Positions 28,561-37,200 of a DNA stretch of 64,000 nt are shown here, piece after piece. The notes beneath the pieces were generated by a model, which did no database searches, was not told the DNA's origin, and saw only the letters and a program-made list of their open reading frames with translations. This DNA comes from Streptomyces lunaelactis. Lineage in GTDB: Bacteria; Actinomycetota; Actinomycetes; Streptomycetales; Streptomycetaceae. The DNA lies in NCBI RefSeq assembly GCF_003054555.1, contig NZ_CP026304.1, positions 7,564,001 to 7,628,000 of the forward strand, written 5' to 3'. A program made the position numbers and the translations under genes. Numbering within the stretch: position 1 is the stretch's first letter; every line of letters starts with the position of its first letter.

Positions 28561-29712
28561 ATGCACTCTCCGAACACCGAACGTCATCTCACCACGCTCG
28601 GCCACGCCGCCCTGAGCGGCCTGGTCGGCAACACGCCCCTCCTGCACGTCGGCGAACCCTTCGCGCCCGCGGGACAGGGCTTCTGGGCGAAGCTGGAAGG
28701 CTTCAATCCCGGCGGCATCAAGGACCGCCCCGGCCTGCACATGGTCGAACGCGCCCGGGCCCGGGGGGATCTGAGGCCCGGAGGCAGGATCATCGAGTCC
28801 ACCAGCGGCACGCTCGGGCTCGGCCTGGCCCTTGCGGGCATGGTCCACGGCCATCCGGTCACCCTGGTCACCGACCCGGGTCTGGAGCTGTCCATGACCC
28901 GGCTGCTGACCGCCTACGGTGCCCAGGTCAACGTCGTCTCCGAGCCGCACCCCACCGGTGGCTGGCAGCAGGCCCGACGTGACCGTGTCACCCAGTTGCT
29001 GGGACAGCACCCCGGATCCTGGTGCCCGGACCAGTACAACAACCCCGACAACACCGCCGCGTACACCCCGCTCGCCCTCGAACTCGCGACGGAACTGGGC
29101 CACATCGACGTGCTGGTGTGCAGTGTCGGCACCGGTGGTCACTCCGCAGGCGTCTCCCGCGTTCTTCAGCAGCTCTACCCCGACCTGCGGCTCGTGGGCG
29201 TGGACACCATCGGCTCCACGATCTTCGGCCAGCCCGCCCGCCCCCGCCTGATGCGCGGACTCGGGTCGAGCATCTATCCCCGTAACGTCGCCTACGACAA
29301 CTTCTCCGAGGTGCACTGGGTCGCCCCGGGCGAGGCGGTGTGGGCCTGCCGGCAGCTGGCTGCCTCGCACTACGCCACCGGCGGGTGGAGCGTCGGCGCG
29401 GTCGCCCTGGTCGCCGGATGGCTCGCCCGCACGATGCCCGAGGACATCCGGATCGCCGCGATCTTCCCTGATGGGCCGCAACGCTACCTGGGCACGGTCT
29501 ACGACGACGACTACTGCGCCGCCCACGGCCTCCTCGACTCGCCGCCCGCATCCGAGCCGGACGTGATCGGCTGCCTGGACGAGAAGGAAGTCGCTCGCTG
29601 GACCCGGTGCACGAGTGTGGTCGACCCGCTCGCCCTCGACCGAGCCGCGGGCACGGACGATCCGGCCGCCGATGAACTGCGCCCCGAGGCTGACGCGGAG
29701 GAGGGCCGGTGA
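28561..29712 (+). CDS. PLP-dependent cysteine synthase/cystathionine beta-synthase-family protein
   Basis: A 383-residue fold-II PLP enzyme. Lys54 in [10 protein letters not shown] is the cofactor lysine (usual NPTGSxKDR), [11 protein letters not shown] is the substrate loop (Leu where Asn is usual in SGNTG) and [15 protein letters not shown] is the phosphate-binding loop. The ~50-residue C-terminal tail is hydrophilic. It probably makes or breaks a beta-substituted amino acid; the altered asparagine loop suggests it is not housekeeping CysK. GTGA overlap with the MFS gene implies coupled production, so the transporter may export its product (inference). Confidence 0.88.
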   Translation: MHSPNTERHLTTLGHAALSGLVGNTPLLHVGEPFAPAGQGFWAKLEGFNPGGIKDRPGLHMVERARARGDLRPGGRIIESTSGTLGLGLALAGMVHGHPVTLVTDPGLELSMTRLLTAYGAQVNVVSEPHPTGGWQQARRDRVTQLLGQHPGSWCPDQYNNPDNTAAYTPLALELATELGHIDVLVCSVGTGGHSAGVSRVLQQLYPDLRLVGVDTIGSTIFGQPARPRLMRGLGSSIYPRNVAYDNFSEVHWVAPGEAVWACRQLAASHYATGGWSVGAVALVAGWLARTMPEDIRIAAIFPDGPQRYLGTVYDDDYCAAHGLLDSPPASEPDVIGCLDEKEVARWTRCTSVVDPLALDRAAGTDDPAADELRPEADAEEGR

Positions 29713-31013
29713 AGAGCACCGTCGCGCAGGTTCGCGGCTACCCGCGCAGTGTCCAGCTGTTGATGGTCAACCAGTTCACCATCAACCTCGGCTTCTACAT
29801 GCTGATGCCGTATCTGGCCACACACCTGGCCGGGCCCCTCGGCCTTGCCGGGTGGCTCGTCGGACTGATCCTCGGGGTGCGCAACTTCAGCCAGCAGGGC
29901 ATGTTCCTGGTCGGCGGCACGCTGGCCGACCGGCTCGGCTACAAGCCGCTGATCATCGCTGGGCTTGTGCTGCGTACTGTCGGCTTCGCGACCCTCGGTC
30001 TCGTCGACTCGGTGCCTGCTCTGATTGCCGCCTCGGCCGCGACGGGACTGGCCGGCGCGTTGTTCAACCCGGCCTCCCGCGCCTACCTGGCAGCGGATGC
30101 GGGGGAGTGCCGGGTGGAGGCGTTCGCGTTGTTCAACGTCTTCTACCAGGCCGGGATCCTGCTCGGCCCGCTGGTGGGCATGGTGCTGACCGGCGTCGAC
30201 TTCCGCGTCACGTGCCTGACGGCGGCCGGCATCTTCGCAGTGTTGAGCGTCGTGCAGATCCGGGCCTTGCCCGCGCGCCGGGCCGACGACACCAAGGTCC
30301 AGGCGGACGGCCGTCGGGAGAGTGTGCTGTCGCAGTGGCGGAGCATTCTGGCCAACCGGCCGTTCCGGCTGTTCTCGCTCGCCATGATCGGCTCGTACGT
30401 GATGTCCTTCCAGGTCTATCTCGCGCTGCCGCTGGAGGTACGGCGCCTGGGCGGCGAGGGGAAGTTCGGCACGGCCGCAGTGGCGGTGCTGTTCGCCGTG
30501 TCCGGACTGAGCACGATTCTCGGTCAGACGAGGGTGACCGCGTGGTGCAAGGCGCGAATGGCGCCAGGCCGTGCGCTCACCTGGGGCCTGCTCACCATGG
30601 GGGTCGCGTTCGTACCGCTGCTGCTCGCCACGGCGATGCCGGTACCGGACGGTGGGATCGGACTGTGGCTGCTCGCGGCGGTGCCGCCCGCGCTGTCCGC
30701 GCTGTTGCTCGCCGTGGGCACGATGATCGCGTATCCGTTCGAGATGGACACCATCGTCCGTCTCTCCGGTGGCCGCCTCGTCGCCACGCACTACGGCCTG
30801 TACAACACCATCTGCGGCATCGGTATCACTCTGGGCAACCTCCTCACCGGGGTCGCACTCGATGCCGCGCGCAACGGCGGAGTGGCCGCGCTGCCGTGGA
30901 TCGCCCTGCTCCTGCTGGGCCTCGCATGCGCCGCCGCCTTGTACGGGATCGACCGCACCGGCTGCCTCGCATCCCCGGCTCCCGCCGCCCGGCCCGAGCC
31001 CGCCACAGCCTGA
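29709..31013 (+). CDS. MFS transporter
   Basis: A 434-residue protein with about twelve hydrophobic helices and the loop 2-3 MFS motif ([14 protein letters not shown]). The start is GTG 29709, overlapping the stop of the cysteine-synthase-like gene and preceded by GGAGGAGGG. A cytoplasmic central loop ([20 protein letters not shown]) separates the two six-helix halves. It probably exports a small molecule linked to the enzyme encoded just upstream; substrate unknown. The order small membrane proteins - synthase - MFS suggests one functional cassette. Confidence 0.9.
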   Translation: MKSTVAQVRGYPRSVQLLMVNQFTINLGFYMLMPYLATHLAGPLGLAGWLVGLILGVRNFSQQGMFLVGGTLADRLGYKPLIIAGLVLRTVGFATLGLVDSVPALIAASAATGLAGALFNPASRAYLAADAGECRVEAFALFNVFYQAGILLGPLVGMVLTGVDFRVTCLTAAGIFAVLSVVQIRALPARRADDTKVQADGRRESVLSQWRSILANRPFRLFSLAMIGSYVMSFQVYLALPLEVRRLGGEGKFGTAAVAVLFAVSGLSTILGQTRVTAWCKARMAPGRALTWGLLTMGVAFVPLLLATAMPVPDGGIGLWLLAAVPPALSALLLAVGTMIAYPFEMDTIVRLSGGRLVATHYGLYNTICGIGITLGNLLTGVALDAARNGGVAALPWIALLLLGLACAAALYGIDRTGCLASPAPAARPEPATA

Positions 31014-31076
31014 CGCGACCGGCCCACCACAGCAAAGGGGCGGGTGGCCATACGCTGCTCGCCCCGGCCGGCCGCC

Positions 31077-31322
31077 TCAGTGCTGGTGGCTGTCCGCCTC
31101 GTGTCCGGTGGCCGACTCGGCGGACTGCCGGGCGCCCGTGGAGGTTCCGGCCTGGGTGAGTTCTTCGGCCGTGCCGGGGCGAAGGCCGCCGTTCAGGGTG
31201 ACGGTGTATCCGTCGACGGTAGCGCCGCGGGAAGGCAGGGCCGCCCCCGACGGCGGCTCAGCTGCCACCTCGACGGGCTCAGGTTCAGGCATGTTGTTAC
31301 TGGTCACCGGCGCATCTTCCAT
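31077..31322 (-). pseudogene. remnant of a secreted metal-associated protein gene (N-terminal and internal deletions)
   Basis: An 81-codon frame. Its centre reads ATVDGYTVTLNGGLRPGTAE, which I recognise as the start of the last domain of a family of secreted actinobacterial proteins found beside copper/heavy-metal genes. In that family the text continues with a long segment ending in LVALR..LAYLHVHP. Here it jumps straight to a His-rich end (ATGHEADSHQH), so the core domain is missing, as are the signal peptide and N-terminal domain. The ATG lies 9 nt after the NUDIX stop. It could still be expressed as a short peptide, but decay is the simpler view. Confidence 0.5.
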
Positions 31323-31331
31323 GATCAGGAG

Positions 31332-32000
31332 TTACACCGTTCGCTTCACTTTCCCCTCCCCGGGAGTGCGCCCGACGGCGTGCAGGAGTCTGCTGGAATA
31401 CCGATCGATGATGTGTCCCACGGCAAACGTCGGCTGGGAGGAGAGTGCTTGGTCAAGAGTGAGCCAGAGGGGCGCCTCACCTTCCTCGTTCACGGTCAAT
31501 TCCCCCTGAGCTCCGGCTGCCCGGTGGTCGTCGACGTCCAGCAGATAGGCGTGCCAACGATGGGCGTCGGAGCCCCTCCTGCACATGTCTCCGTTGAGAT
31601 GCTCGTCCACAACGAGCCGGAGCTCCCCGTGCGCGTCGCGGATTCCTACTTCCTCCCACAGCTCCCGCGCTGCCGCGCGCTGGGGGTCCTCTCCGCGTTC
31701 GACATGGCCTGCGGGAACGGTCAGACGGTAGGGAAAGGCAGTTCTCTGGAAGAAGAGAAATCTCCCTCCCGGGTCCCGTACGAATACGCCGGCACTCTCA
31801 TGCCAGTATTCGCCGTCCGAATCGGTCCACCAGCAGATGCGGGGATCGACGACGACGGCTCTTTCGGCCTCGCGGCCGCACGAACCGCAGGTGCACCGTT
31901 TCCGTCCGTCCACGACGATCCATTCGACGGTCTCGGCGTGGCAGTACAGGCAGTACTCGCCACAGGTGTCGTCCCGCAGCGGGAGGAAGTCGATTTTCAT
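31332..32000 (-). CDS. NUDIX hydrolase with N-terminal zinc ribbon
   Basis: A 222-residue protein. Four cysteines in two pairs (CLYC and CTCGSC, residues ~16-47) suggest a zinc ribbon, and the catalytic Nudix box GHVERGEDPQRAAARELWEE continues with VG and is complete. It hydrolyses a nucleoside diphosphate-linked compound. The start is ATG 32000, preceded by AAAGGGGGCAGG. It is third in a minus-strand set after folE and an MFS gene. Removal of pyrophosphate from the dihydroneopterin triphosphate made by the FolE paralogue is an attractive but unproven role; an NADH-pyrophosphatase-like activity is an alternative. Confidence 0.85.
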   Translation of the reverse strand: MKIDFLPLRDDTCGEYCLYCHAETVEWIVVDGRKRCTCGSCGREAERAVVVDPRICWWTDSDGEYWHESAGVFVRDPGGRFLFFQRTAFPYRLTVPAGHVERGEDPQRAAARELWEEVGIRDAHGELRLVVDEHLNGDMCRRGSDAHRWHAYLLDVDDHRAAGAQGELTVNEEGEAPLWLTLDQALSSQPTFAVGHIIDRYSSRLLHAVGRTPGEGKVKRTV

Positions 32001-32071
32001 CCTGCCCCCTTTCAAGGAGAAGGCCGCCGTCAGGCGTACGGCATTCGGGAACCCCCACAGCCGTGGCTCGG

Positions 32072-33376
32072 TCAGATTCTGTTGCGGTTGGGCTTCCTGA
32101 CGTCCGGCGCCTTCCGTAAGGGCTCCGATCCCTCCCCCACGTCCACACCGTCCTGTGCGTCGAGCGACCGGGACACGCCGTCTGCAGTGCCGGTCGCGGA
32201 CGTGCGGGCGCCCGTCAGCAGAAGGACCGTGCCGAGTCCGCCGAAGACGAGGGTCGCGGCAGCGACGGCGCCCCATCCCGCCGCAGCGATGGCCAGGCCG
32301 AAGACCGGTGGTCCCATCAGGATTCCCACACTGCCGAGTTGGTTGAGGATGCCATTGGCGACATCGACATGCTCAGCACGGCTCACCGCGGCGGGGACGG
32401 CAGCGAAGACTGCGGAGATCAGCAGTCCGTCGATGAGGAGAACAAGCGTGGCGGCGCCGCCGCTGACCGCGAGTGGGAATTCGGCCGAGAAGGCGGGGAG
32501 GCAGGCTACCGGCATCAGTACGCCCAGCGGGACGAGCGAGGAGAGGGCCCAGCCGCGCCGCAGCAGCCAGCTGGCGGCAAGCCCCCCGACCGCACTCCCC
32601 AGGCAGACGAGTGCCACCACGGTGCCGGCCACCGTCGGCGTTACCTCTCGGCGCTCGATGAGGAAGAGCGGGAGGACCATCACCGCACCGACGCCGACCA
32701 GCGACAGGCTTCCGTACGCCGCGCCCAGCCTCAGTGCCCCGTTCCAGGTGCCGGCCCCGCGATGAGGGTTCTGCACGGGCGTCCTCGGCAGCCGAGGCAG
32801 GACGGCGGTGAGCACTCCGGCCATGATCAACGGACCGAGCGCGGTGAGGGCCAGCCATCGGTTCCACGTCCACTGGGATGCCAGGAGTCCGCCCGTGGCC
32901 GCGGCGATGGCCAGACCCATCGGAACGCACGTCCCCCACAACGCGAGCGCTGCCGATCGGATGCCGCCCTGCGTCATGCGGGTGAGAACGACCGGACCCG
33001 CCACGAACACCAGCAGGTAGCCGACTCCTTCCGCGACACGCGACCCCAGCAACAGACCCCAGGATCCGGCGGTCGCGCTCGTGACGGTTGCAACCGACAT
33101 GACGAACAGGCCCCAGGAGAGGGCCCGGTGGGCGCCGAGACGGCGGATCCACCATCCCGCCGGGACGCCGAGGACGGCGCTCACGGCCGTAATGCTCGAT
33201 GTGGCCCAGGCGAGCTCACCGGCCGACAACCCCAGTGACGAACGCAGGGCTGATCCCGCCGGTGAGACGGCACCCAGGCCGACTGCCGCCACCACGCCGG
33301 CGAGCCATGTCGCCACAATGTACTTCCAGGGTGACGCCGGCACGCGGCGGTGACTGCCTCTCGTCCTGTGGCGCAC
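32072..33376 (-). CDS. MFS transporter
   Basis: A 434-residue protein with about twelve hydrophobic helices (for example WLAGVVAAVGLGAVSPAG, GWGAVAAATLVFGGLGTVLL) and an MFS-like loop (GWWIRRLGAHRALSWG). The start is GTG 33376 with AAGGAG six bases upstream; the longer frame beyond it has no ribosome site. It lies between folE and the NUDIX gene on the same strand and probably exports a product of that small set or imports a precursor (inference). The C-terminus is hydrophilic and acidic. Confidence 0.88.
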   Translation of the reverse strand: MRHRTRGSHRRVPASPWKYIVATWLAGVVAAVGLGAVSPAGSALRSSLGLSAGELAWATSSITAVSAVLGVPAGWWIRRLGAHRALSWGLFVMSVATVTSATAGSWGLLLGSRVAEGVGYLLVFVAGPVVLTRMTQGGIRSAALALWGTCVPMGLAIAAATGGLLASQWTWNRWLALTALGPLIMAGVLTAVLPRLPRTPVQNPHRGAGTWNGALRLGAAYGSLSLVGVGAVMVLPLFLIERREVTPTVAGTVVALVCLGSAVGGLAASWLLRRGWALSSLVPLGVLMPVACLPAFSAEFPLAVSGGAATLVLLIDGLLISAVFAAVPAAVSRAEHVDVANGILNQLGSVGILMGPPVFGLAIAAAGWGAVAAATLVFGGLGTVLLLTGARTSATGTADGVSRSLDAQDGVDVGEGSEPLRKAPDVRKPNRNRI

Positions 33377-33443
33377 GGGTTCTCCTTGTGCTGGCTTGCG
33401 TGTTGTCCCGCACGGCGGTCGTCCAGGGCCGGGTGACCGGTGC

Positions 33444-33487
33444 CGCGTGGCGGGAGGGTCGATCCCTTGAGCACCTCCCGCCACGCG
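33444..33487 (-). terminator. strong hairpin between folE paralogue and MFS gene
   Basis: A perfect 14-bp inverted repeat (CGCGTGGCGGGAGG / CCTCCCGCCACGCG) with a 16-base loop, in the 119-nt gap between the folE stop and the MFS start. It should terminate or attenuate transcription, so folE could be made in excess over the downstream genes. There is no T run. Confidence 0.6.
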
Positions 33488-33495
33488 AGTCCGGA

Positions 33496-34029
33496 TCAGT
33501 CGTCCAGGCCGAACTTGGCCATCAACTCCTGATGACCCGCCACATATGAGGTGTCGGTGACCACGGTCTGGTCGGAAGGACCGCGGCTGCACATGCACAG
33601 GTGGCGGCTACGGGAGGTGACTCGCACGGCTTTTGCGCCGCCGGAGGACATGATCTCTTCAGCGATCTCCTTGACGAGGTACTCCTGGATCTGGAAGCGC
33701 CGGCTGAACGCCTGGACCAGGCGAGGGAATTTCCCGAGTCCGAGAATGCGGTCACCGGGGACGTAGGAGATGTCGACCTTCCCGAAGAACGGCAGGAAGT
33801 GGTGGGCGCAGATCGAGAAGAAGTTGTTCTCCTGGACACGCACCACGCCGGTGTGCTCGCCGTTCACCAGGCAGGTGGTCTTGAGGATCTTTGAGGTGTC
33901 GATCTCGTAGCCGCTCAGCAGCTCGCGATAGGCCCGGACGATGCGGTCCTCGCACTCCGGGCCGCTGTACCAGCCGAGTGCCCTCGTGTCGGTGGTTACA
34001 TTGGTTTTGAGCCAGTCTTCAATGGTCAC
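33496..34029 (-). CDS. folE: GTP cyclohydrolase I (FolE-type, short paralogue)
   Basis: A 177-residue enzyme that opens GTP to 7,8-dihydroneopterin triphosphate. The zinc ligands are visible in SICAHHFLPFFGK (Cys and His) and HLCMCSRGP (second Cys), and GDRILGLGKFPRLVQAFSRR contains the GTP-binding loop. It is shorter than the usual ~200-220 residues because the N-terminal helices are reduced. The start is GTG 34029 with GGAGG six bases upstream. Streptomyces normally keep a housekeeping folE elsewhere beside ftsH and folP, so this copy, next to MFS and NUDIX genes, probably feeds a special pteridine or deazapurine pathway (inference). Confidence 0.9.
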   Translation of the reverse strand: MTIEDWLKTNVTTDTRALGWYSGPECEDRIVRAYRELLSGYEIDTSKILKTTCLVNGEHTGVVRVQENNFFSICAHHFLPFFGKVDISYVPGDRILGLGKFPRLVQAFSRRFQIQEYLVKEIAEEIMSSGGAKAVRVTSRSRHLCMCSRGPSDQTVVTDTSYVAGHQELMAKFGLDD

Positions 34030-34685
34030 CTGCAGCCTCCATTCCCACTTCCACCACGGGCTCGGAAACCCGGTGGAGTTATTTCACTATCCACCCAGTT
34101 GCATTCGTTGAGAACATCGCCCGCATGGCTGACACTCAATCAGACCAATGCGCGGGTCATATGCTGATACCTAAGTATTCAAAGCCGCGGAGAAAATTAA
34201 CGTTTCTCCGATGCTTGAACCAGGTGGGTGGCGGGAACCCAGCGCCCGAATGGCAAAGAATAAAACACCTGTTGAGCGCCGGAGCGCGGCCCGCTCATTC
34301 TGCCCGTCGTGCCATGCCTCAACACTGCGCCCCAGGGCGGTCCGGCACTCGGGGAGCGGAGCCGGCGGACATAATGAGTTCTCGGAACGCGTCAACACGA
34401 CGAGGTGTTACGGCTGGAGCTGTTCGAGTCCAATGTGCAGGACTGCGCAGGCTCCACCGCGGTGAACAACGCCATAAGGAGCGGGGTGGGCCGCGGCGTC
34501 GGCTCGTACGCGCTGCGCGATACGGCGAGTTGCAGCCGATCGTCTGGGCCGGGATGAGCGCCCAGGCGTGCCGTGGGGCGGGTGATGTGGAGGAGGTGTG
34601 TGCGGCGGACGACGTGTGATCTTCGTATATACACTGCGTGTTAGCCTGCCTGCGGCCATGATCGAATGCGTACGGGGGAGGCACG
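34030..34685. other. intergenic region between folE and the WXG100-like gene
   Basis: About 650 bases with A/T-rich stretches (near 34080-34215 and 34620-34650) unlike the flanking genes, likely holding the divergent promoters. I see no convincing gene apart from a possible 50-codon frame at 34405-34557, listed separately. The sequence TATATACAC near 34626 could be part of a promoter for the plus-strand gene. Confidence 0.45.
34405..34557 (+). CDS. possible 50-residue peptide gene (low confidence)
   Basis: A short frame starting GTG TTA. Its product begins VLRLELFES, then NVQDCAGSTAVNNAIRSG, and ends with a Cys/Ser-rich tail. An acidic, leucine-rich leader followed by a Cys/Ser/Thr/Gly segment resembles small modified-peptide precursors, but there is no good ribosome site and no modification enzyme beside it. 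A one-base shift would join it to an upstream ATG at 34374. It may be a decayed gene or chance. Confidence 0.2.
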   Translation: MLRLELFESNVQDCAGSTAVNNAIRSGVGRGVGSYALRDTASCSRSSGPG

Positions 34686-35057
34686 GTGGGCTCGGACGGC
34701 TACCAGGTCAAGGCAGGCATGACCGGGCAGGCCCTGCAACTCGACGACGCCGGTACGGACATGGACGGCGTCAGCTCGGCCGTCAAGTCCCGCACGAGTT
34801 ACTCGTACGGCGATGTCGGCGGCGACGACGCCGCGTCGGCGTTGAACGCGTTCGTCAAGGCCTGGGAGGCGGAGGCCAAGACACTGGCGTCGGCGTTGCA
34901 CGAGCTCGGTGGCAAGGTGCAGTTGGCCAAGAAGACCTACCGCGGCACCGACGGCCTGGTGAAGACGCACGCGGACAGCGTCTCCGTCGCCGGCACGAGC
35001 AGCCTCACCGACACATCGACGCAGGGCGGGCGCGCCTCGGCCCTGTCGAGCTACTGA
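34686..35057 (+). CDS. WXG100/ESX-type small secreted protein (no classical WXG)
   Basis: A 123-residue helical protein. The middle AFVKAWEAEAKTLASALHEL followed by GGKVQLAKKTYRGTD fits the helix pattern of actinobacterial type VII secretion substrates (aromatic-x-x-W, then a second helix ending in Y..TD), although the WxG turn itself is absent. It is probably secreted with, or chaperones, the larger protein encoded 11 nt downstream. The start is GTG 34686 after GGGGGAGG. No ESX secretion genes (EccC etc.) are in the window. The family assignment is an inference from pattern. Confidence 0.65.
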   Translation: MGSDGYQVKAGMTGQALQLDDAGTDMDGVSSAVKSRTSYSYGDVGGDDAASALNAFVKAWEAEAKTLASALHELGGKVQLAKKTYRGTDGLVKTHADSVSVAGTSSLTDTSTQGGRASALSSY

Positions 35058-35068
35058 GGAACGGGCCG

Positions 35069-36652
35069 GTGTCGTTCTTCTCCTCTCCCCTCGACTCCCC
35101 TTCCTTCCGCCTTGCGTGGCTCGCCGGGCTGTCCAAAAAAGTGCTCAGTGCCGGGAGCAAGAACGAGCTCCTCGACCTGATCGACAACGCCCTCTCGGTG
35201 CCCGAACCGGGCGGCGACCAGGCCGTGCTGGAGGGCCTGGCAAGGCTCTACCGCGGCCAGGTCGGCCAGGTCAGCAGCGTCTTCGACCAGGTCGACCGGG
35301 TGGGCCGCAAGGGTCTTCCGGAGGTGTGGGTCGGCGACACGAGCGTCCTCGCCTCCGACGTGGTGAACGCCGCCGGGCGGTCCGCGACCCAGATGAGCGA
35401 GGCGTTCCAGGGTTGCGCGACGGTGCTGCTGACGCTGGCCGACGCGATCGGCGCCGCGCAGCGCAAGGACGAGCAGGGCCGCGGACAGCTGCTGGAGCAG
35501 AAGAAGACGCTCGGCGGCAAGGACGGTTTCTTCGACGACCTGCGCGAGAACGACGAGGAGGAGTGGGACCGTAAGAACGCCGCCCACTTCGGCTCCTACG
35601 CGGTCGACCTGATGCACGCCGCCGTCTCCGACGCGCAGGAGGCCACCCGCGTCGCGGCCCGGGACCTGAACAAGTGGGCCGCCGAGGCACGGGCCGGGAA
35701 GATGGAGACCAGCGAACTCACCGCCGTCGACAAGCTGATGCTCGCCGACACCGGCGTCGCGGGCGCCGACACCGAGCTGAACGAGATCCTCACGGCCGGC
35801 GACCTGGCGCGCGCGTCGACGCGTATGGACCTGCTGAGTCTCGACGACGAGACGGCCATGGAGCGGATGCTGGCGAAGTCGGACACCCCGCAGGAGCGGG
35901 CCTACCTGATGAAGGCCCTGGCCGCCGGCCACAGCGTCGCCGAGATCGAGACGTTCCAGGACAAGATCCACGGCAAGGACCCCGACTGGATGCGCCGGCA
36001 CCTCACTCCGGTGGTCACCGCCACGGACAGCATGAACGACGAGGGCCTGGCGCCGGACGGGTCGAACAACAACAAGGACTACGCCACGTTCGACGGCCAG
36101 CGGTGGGTCCAGGGCGGCGACGGCTCCGAGGGCACCTGCGTGGCCTCGTCCACCGTCACCTCCCGCGCCATGGTCGACCCGATGTACGCGCTCGACCTCA
36201 CCGGCGGCCCCGACGGGCAGCAGGACGACCCCAACGCCTTCAAGCAGCGCCTGGTGGCCGAACAGCACCGGCTGCACACCGAAGGCGACGGCGGCAAGAA
36301 CTGGGGCGGCATGGGGCAGGAGGGGCAGGAACGGATCAACGACACCGCCGTCGGCAGTGCCACCGGCAGTGACTACCAGCGCCAGGACCTGAACAGCGCC
36401 GACGACCGCAGGGCGGTCCTCACCGAAGTCGAGAAGTCGGTGGCGGAGGGGCGGCCGGTGCCTGTCGACGTCTCGGGCAAGGACGGCGCCCACGCGATGA
36501 CCATCATCGCCCAGGAGGGTGACATGCTCCAGGTGTACAACCCCTGGGGCTCGACCACCTGGGTCAGCGAGGACGACTTCATCAACGGTCACATGGGCAA
36601 GGCTTCCAAAGGTGAACTCCCCAATGCGTACAGCGTCTATCTTCCGCGGTAG
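35069..36652 (+). CDS. large helical protein with C-terminal papain-like cysteine protease domain (putative effector)
   Basis: A 527-residue protein without signal peptide. Residues ~1-320 are mostly alpha-helical, resembling WXG/LXG-type N-terminal regions. The C-terminal ~200 residues look like a papain-like (C1/C39-type) peptidase: Cys357 in EGTCVASSTVTSRAM, His475 in DGAHAMTIIAQ and Asn491 in QVYNPWGSTTW give the Cys-His-Asn order and spacing. The start is GTG 35069 with GAGGA eight bases upstream. It follows a WXG100-like gene by 11 nt and overlaps a chagasin-like lipoprotein gene by 29 nt. A secreted toxin or surface protease held in check by that lipoprotein is my inference. Confidence 0.75.
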   Translation: MSFFSSPLDSPSFRLAWLAGLSKKVLSAGSKNELLDLIDNALSVPEPGGDQAVLEGLARLYRGQVGQVSSVFDQVDRVGRKGLPEVWVGDTSVLASDVVNAAGRSATQMSEAFQGCATVLLTLADAIGAAQRKDEQGRGQLLEQKKTLGGKDGFFDDLRENDEEEWDRKNAAHFGSYAVDLMHAAVSDAQEATRVAARDLNKWAAEARAGKMETSELTAVDKLMLADTGVAGADTELNEILTAGDLARASTRMDLLSLDDETAMERMLAKSDTPQERAYLMKALAAGHSVAEIETFQDKIHGKDPDWMRRHLTPVVTATDSMNDEGLAPDGSNNNKDYATFDGQRWVQGGDGSEGTCVASSTVTSRAMVDPMYALDLTGGPDGQQDDPNAFKQRLVAEQHRLHTEGDGGKNWGGMGQEGQERINDTAVGSATGSDYQRQDLNSADDRRAVLTEVEKSVAEGRPVPVDVSGKDGAHAMTIIAQEGDMLQVYNPWGSTTWVSEDDFINGHMGKASKGELPNAYSVYLPR

Positions 36653-37154
36653 CAGGGGCGGTGCCGCGATCGCGGCGGCCGCGCTCCTCGCTCTCGCCAC
36701 GGGCTGCGGCTCGGGCACCGACGAACCGGCCGGCGGCTCCACGAGCACCGTGGGCCGCCCGACGAGCCACCCGGTGAAGGACACCAGCATCACTGCCGAG
36801 CCGGGCGAGCGCTTCACGCTCACCGTCGACCAGAACGCCTCCACCCGCGAGTACTGGTACCTGGTCGATCCCGAGCCCGACAGCTCGGTGCTGGTCAGCC
36901 GCGGCCAGGACTACGCGTCGGACTCCGGCGACACGCCGGTGCCCGGTGCCGGCGGCCGGCTCACCTTCACCTTCGAGGCCAAGGGCAACGGGACCACGCG
37001 GTTCACGCTGCTGCACTGCACGTTCACCACCTGCCAGGGCAACACCTCCAGCCGGCCCCCCGAGACGACCGGACCCTCCGCCACCCCGACCACGGGGGCG
37101 GCCACCCCCTCCCAGGCCCCCGAGCGCATCACCTACACCGTCACCGTCAACTGA
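36624..37154 (+). CDS. lipoprotein with chagasin-like (I42) cysteine-protease inhibitor domain
   Basis: A 176-residue exported lipoprotein: basic start, hydrophobic core AAIAAAALLALATGC with lipobox Cys28. The mature part resembles the chagasin fold: a loop QNASTREYWYL where chagasins have NPTTGYxW, then PVPGAGGRLTFTFEAKGNG and TTRFTLLHC matching the GxGG...F.F.A.G.G...L...Y region. A Thr/Pro-rich stretch precedes the last strand ITYTVTVN. Chagasins block papain-like proteases, and the gene overlaps the protease-like gene by 29 nt, so it is a candidate immunity protein on the outer membrane face. Its inhibitor loops are altered, which lowers certainty. Confidence 0.7.
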   Translation: MRTASIFRGSRGGAAIAAAALLALATGCGSGTDEPAGGSTSTVGRPTSHPVKDTSITAEPGERFTLTVDQNASTREYWYLVDPEPDSSVLVSRGQDYASDSGDTPVPGAGGRLTFTFEAKGNGTTRFTLLHCTFTTCQGNTSSRPPETTGPSATPTTGAATPSQAPERITYTVTVN

Positions 37155-37200
37155 GCCGCAGCGGACCAGTCAGATGAGACGAGACACCCGAGGCCCCGCC

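Noticed and set aside
29511..30791. 426-codon minus-strand open frame opposite the MFS gene
   Set aside because: Its product is extremely Gln/Arg/Glu/His-rich, typical of the reverse complement of a membrane-protein gene.
34598..35068. Upstream extension of the protease-like gene through the WXG100-like gene
   Set aside because: This stretch is in a different frame from the WXG100-like protein, and GTG 35069 with a good ribosome site explains the start.
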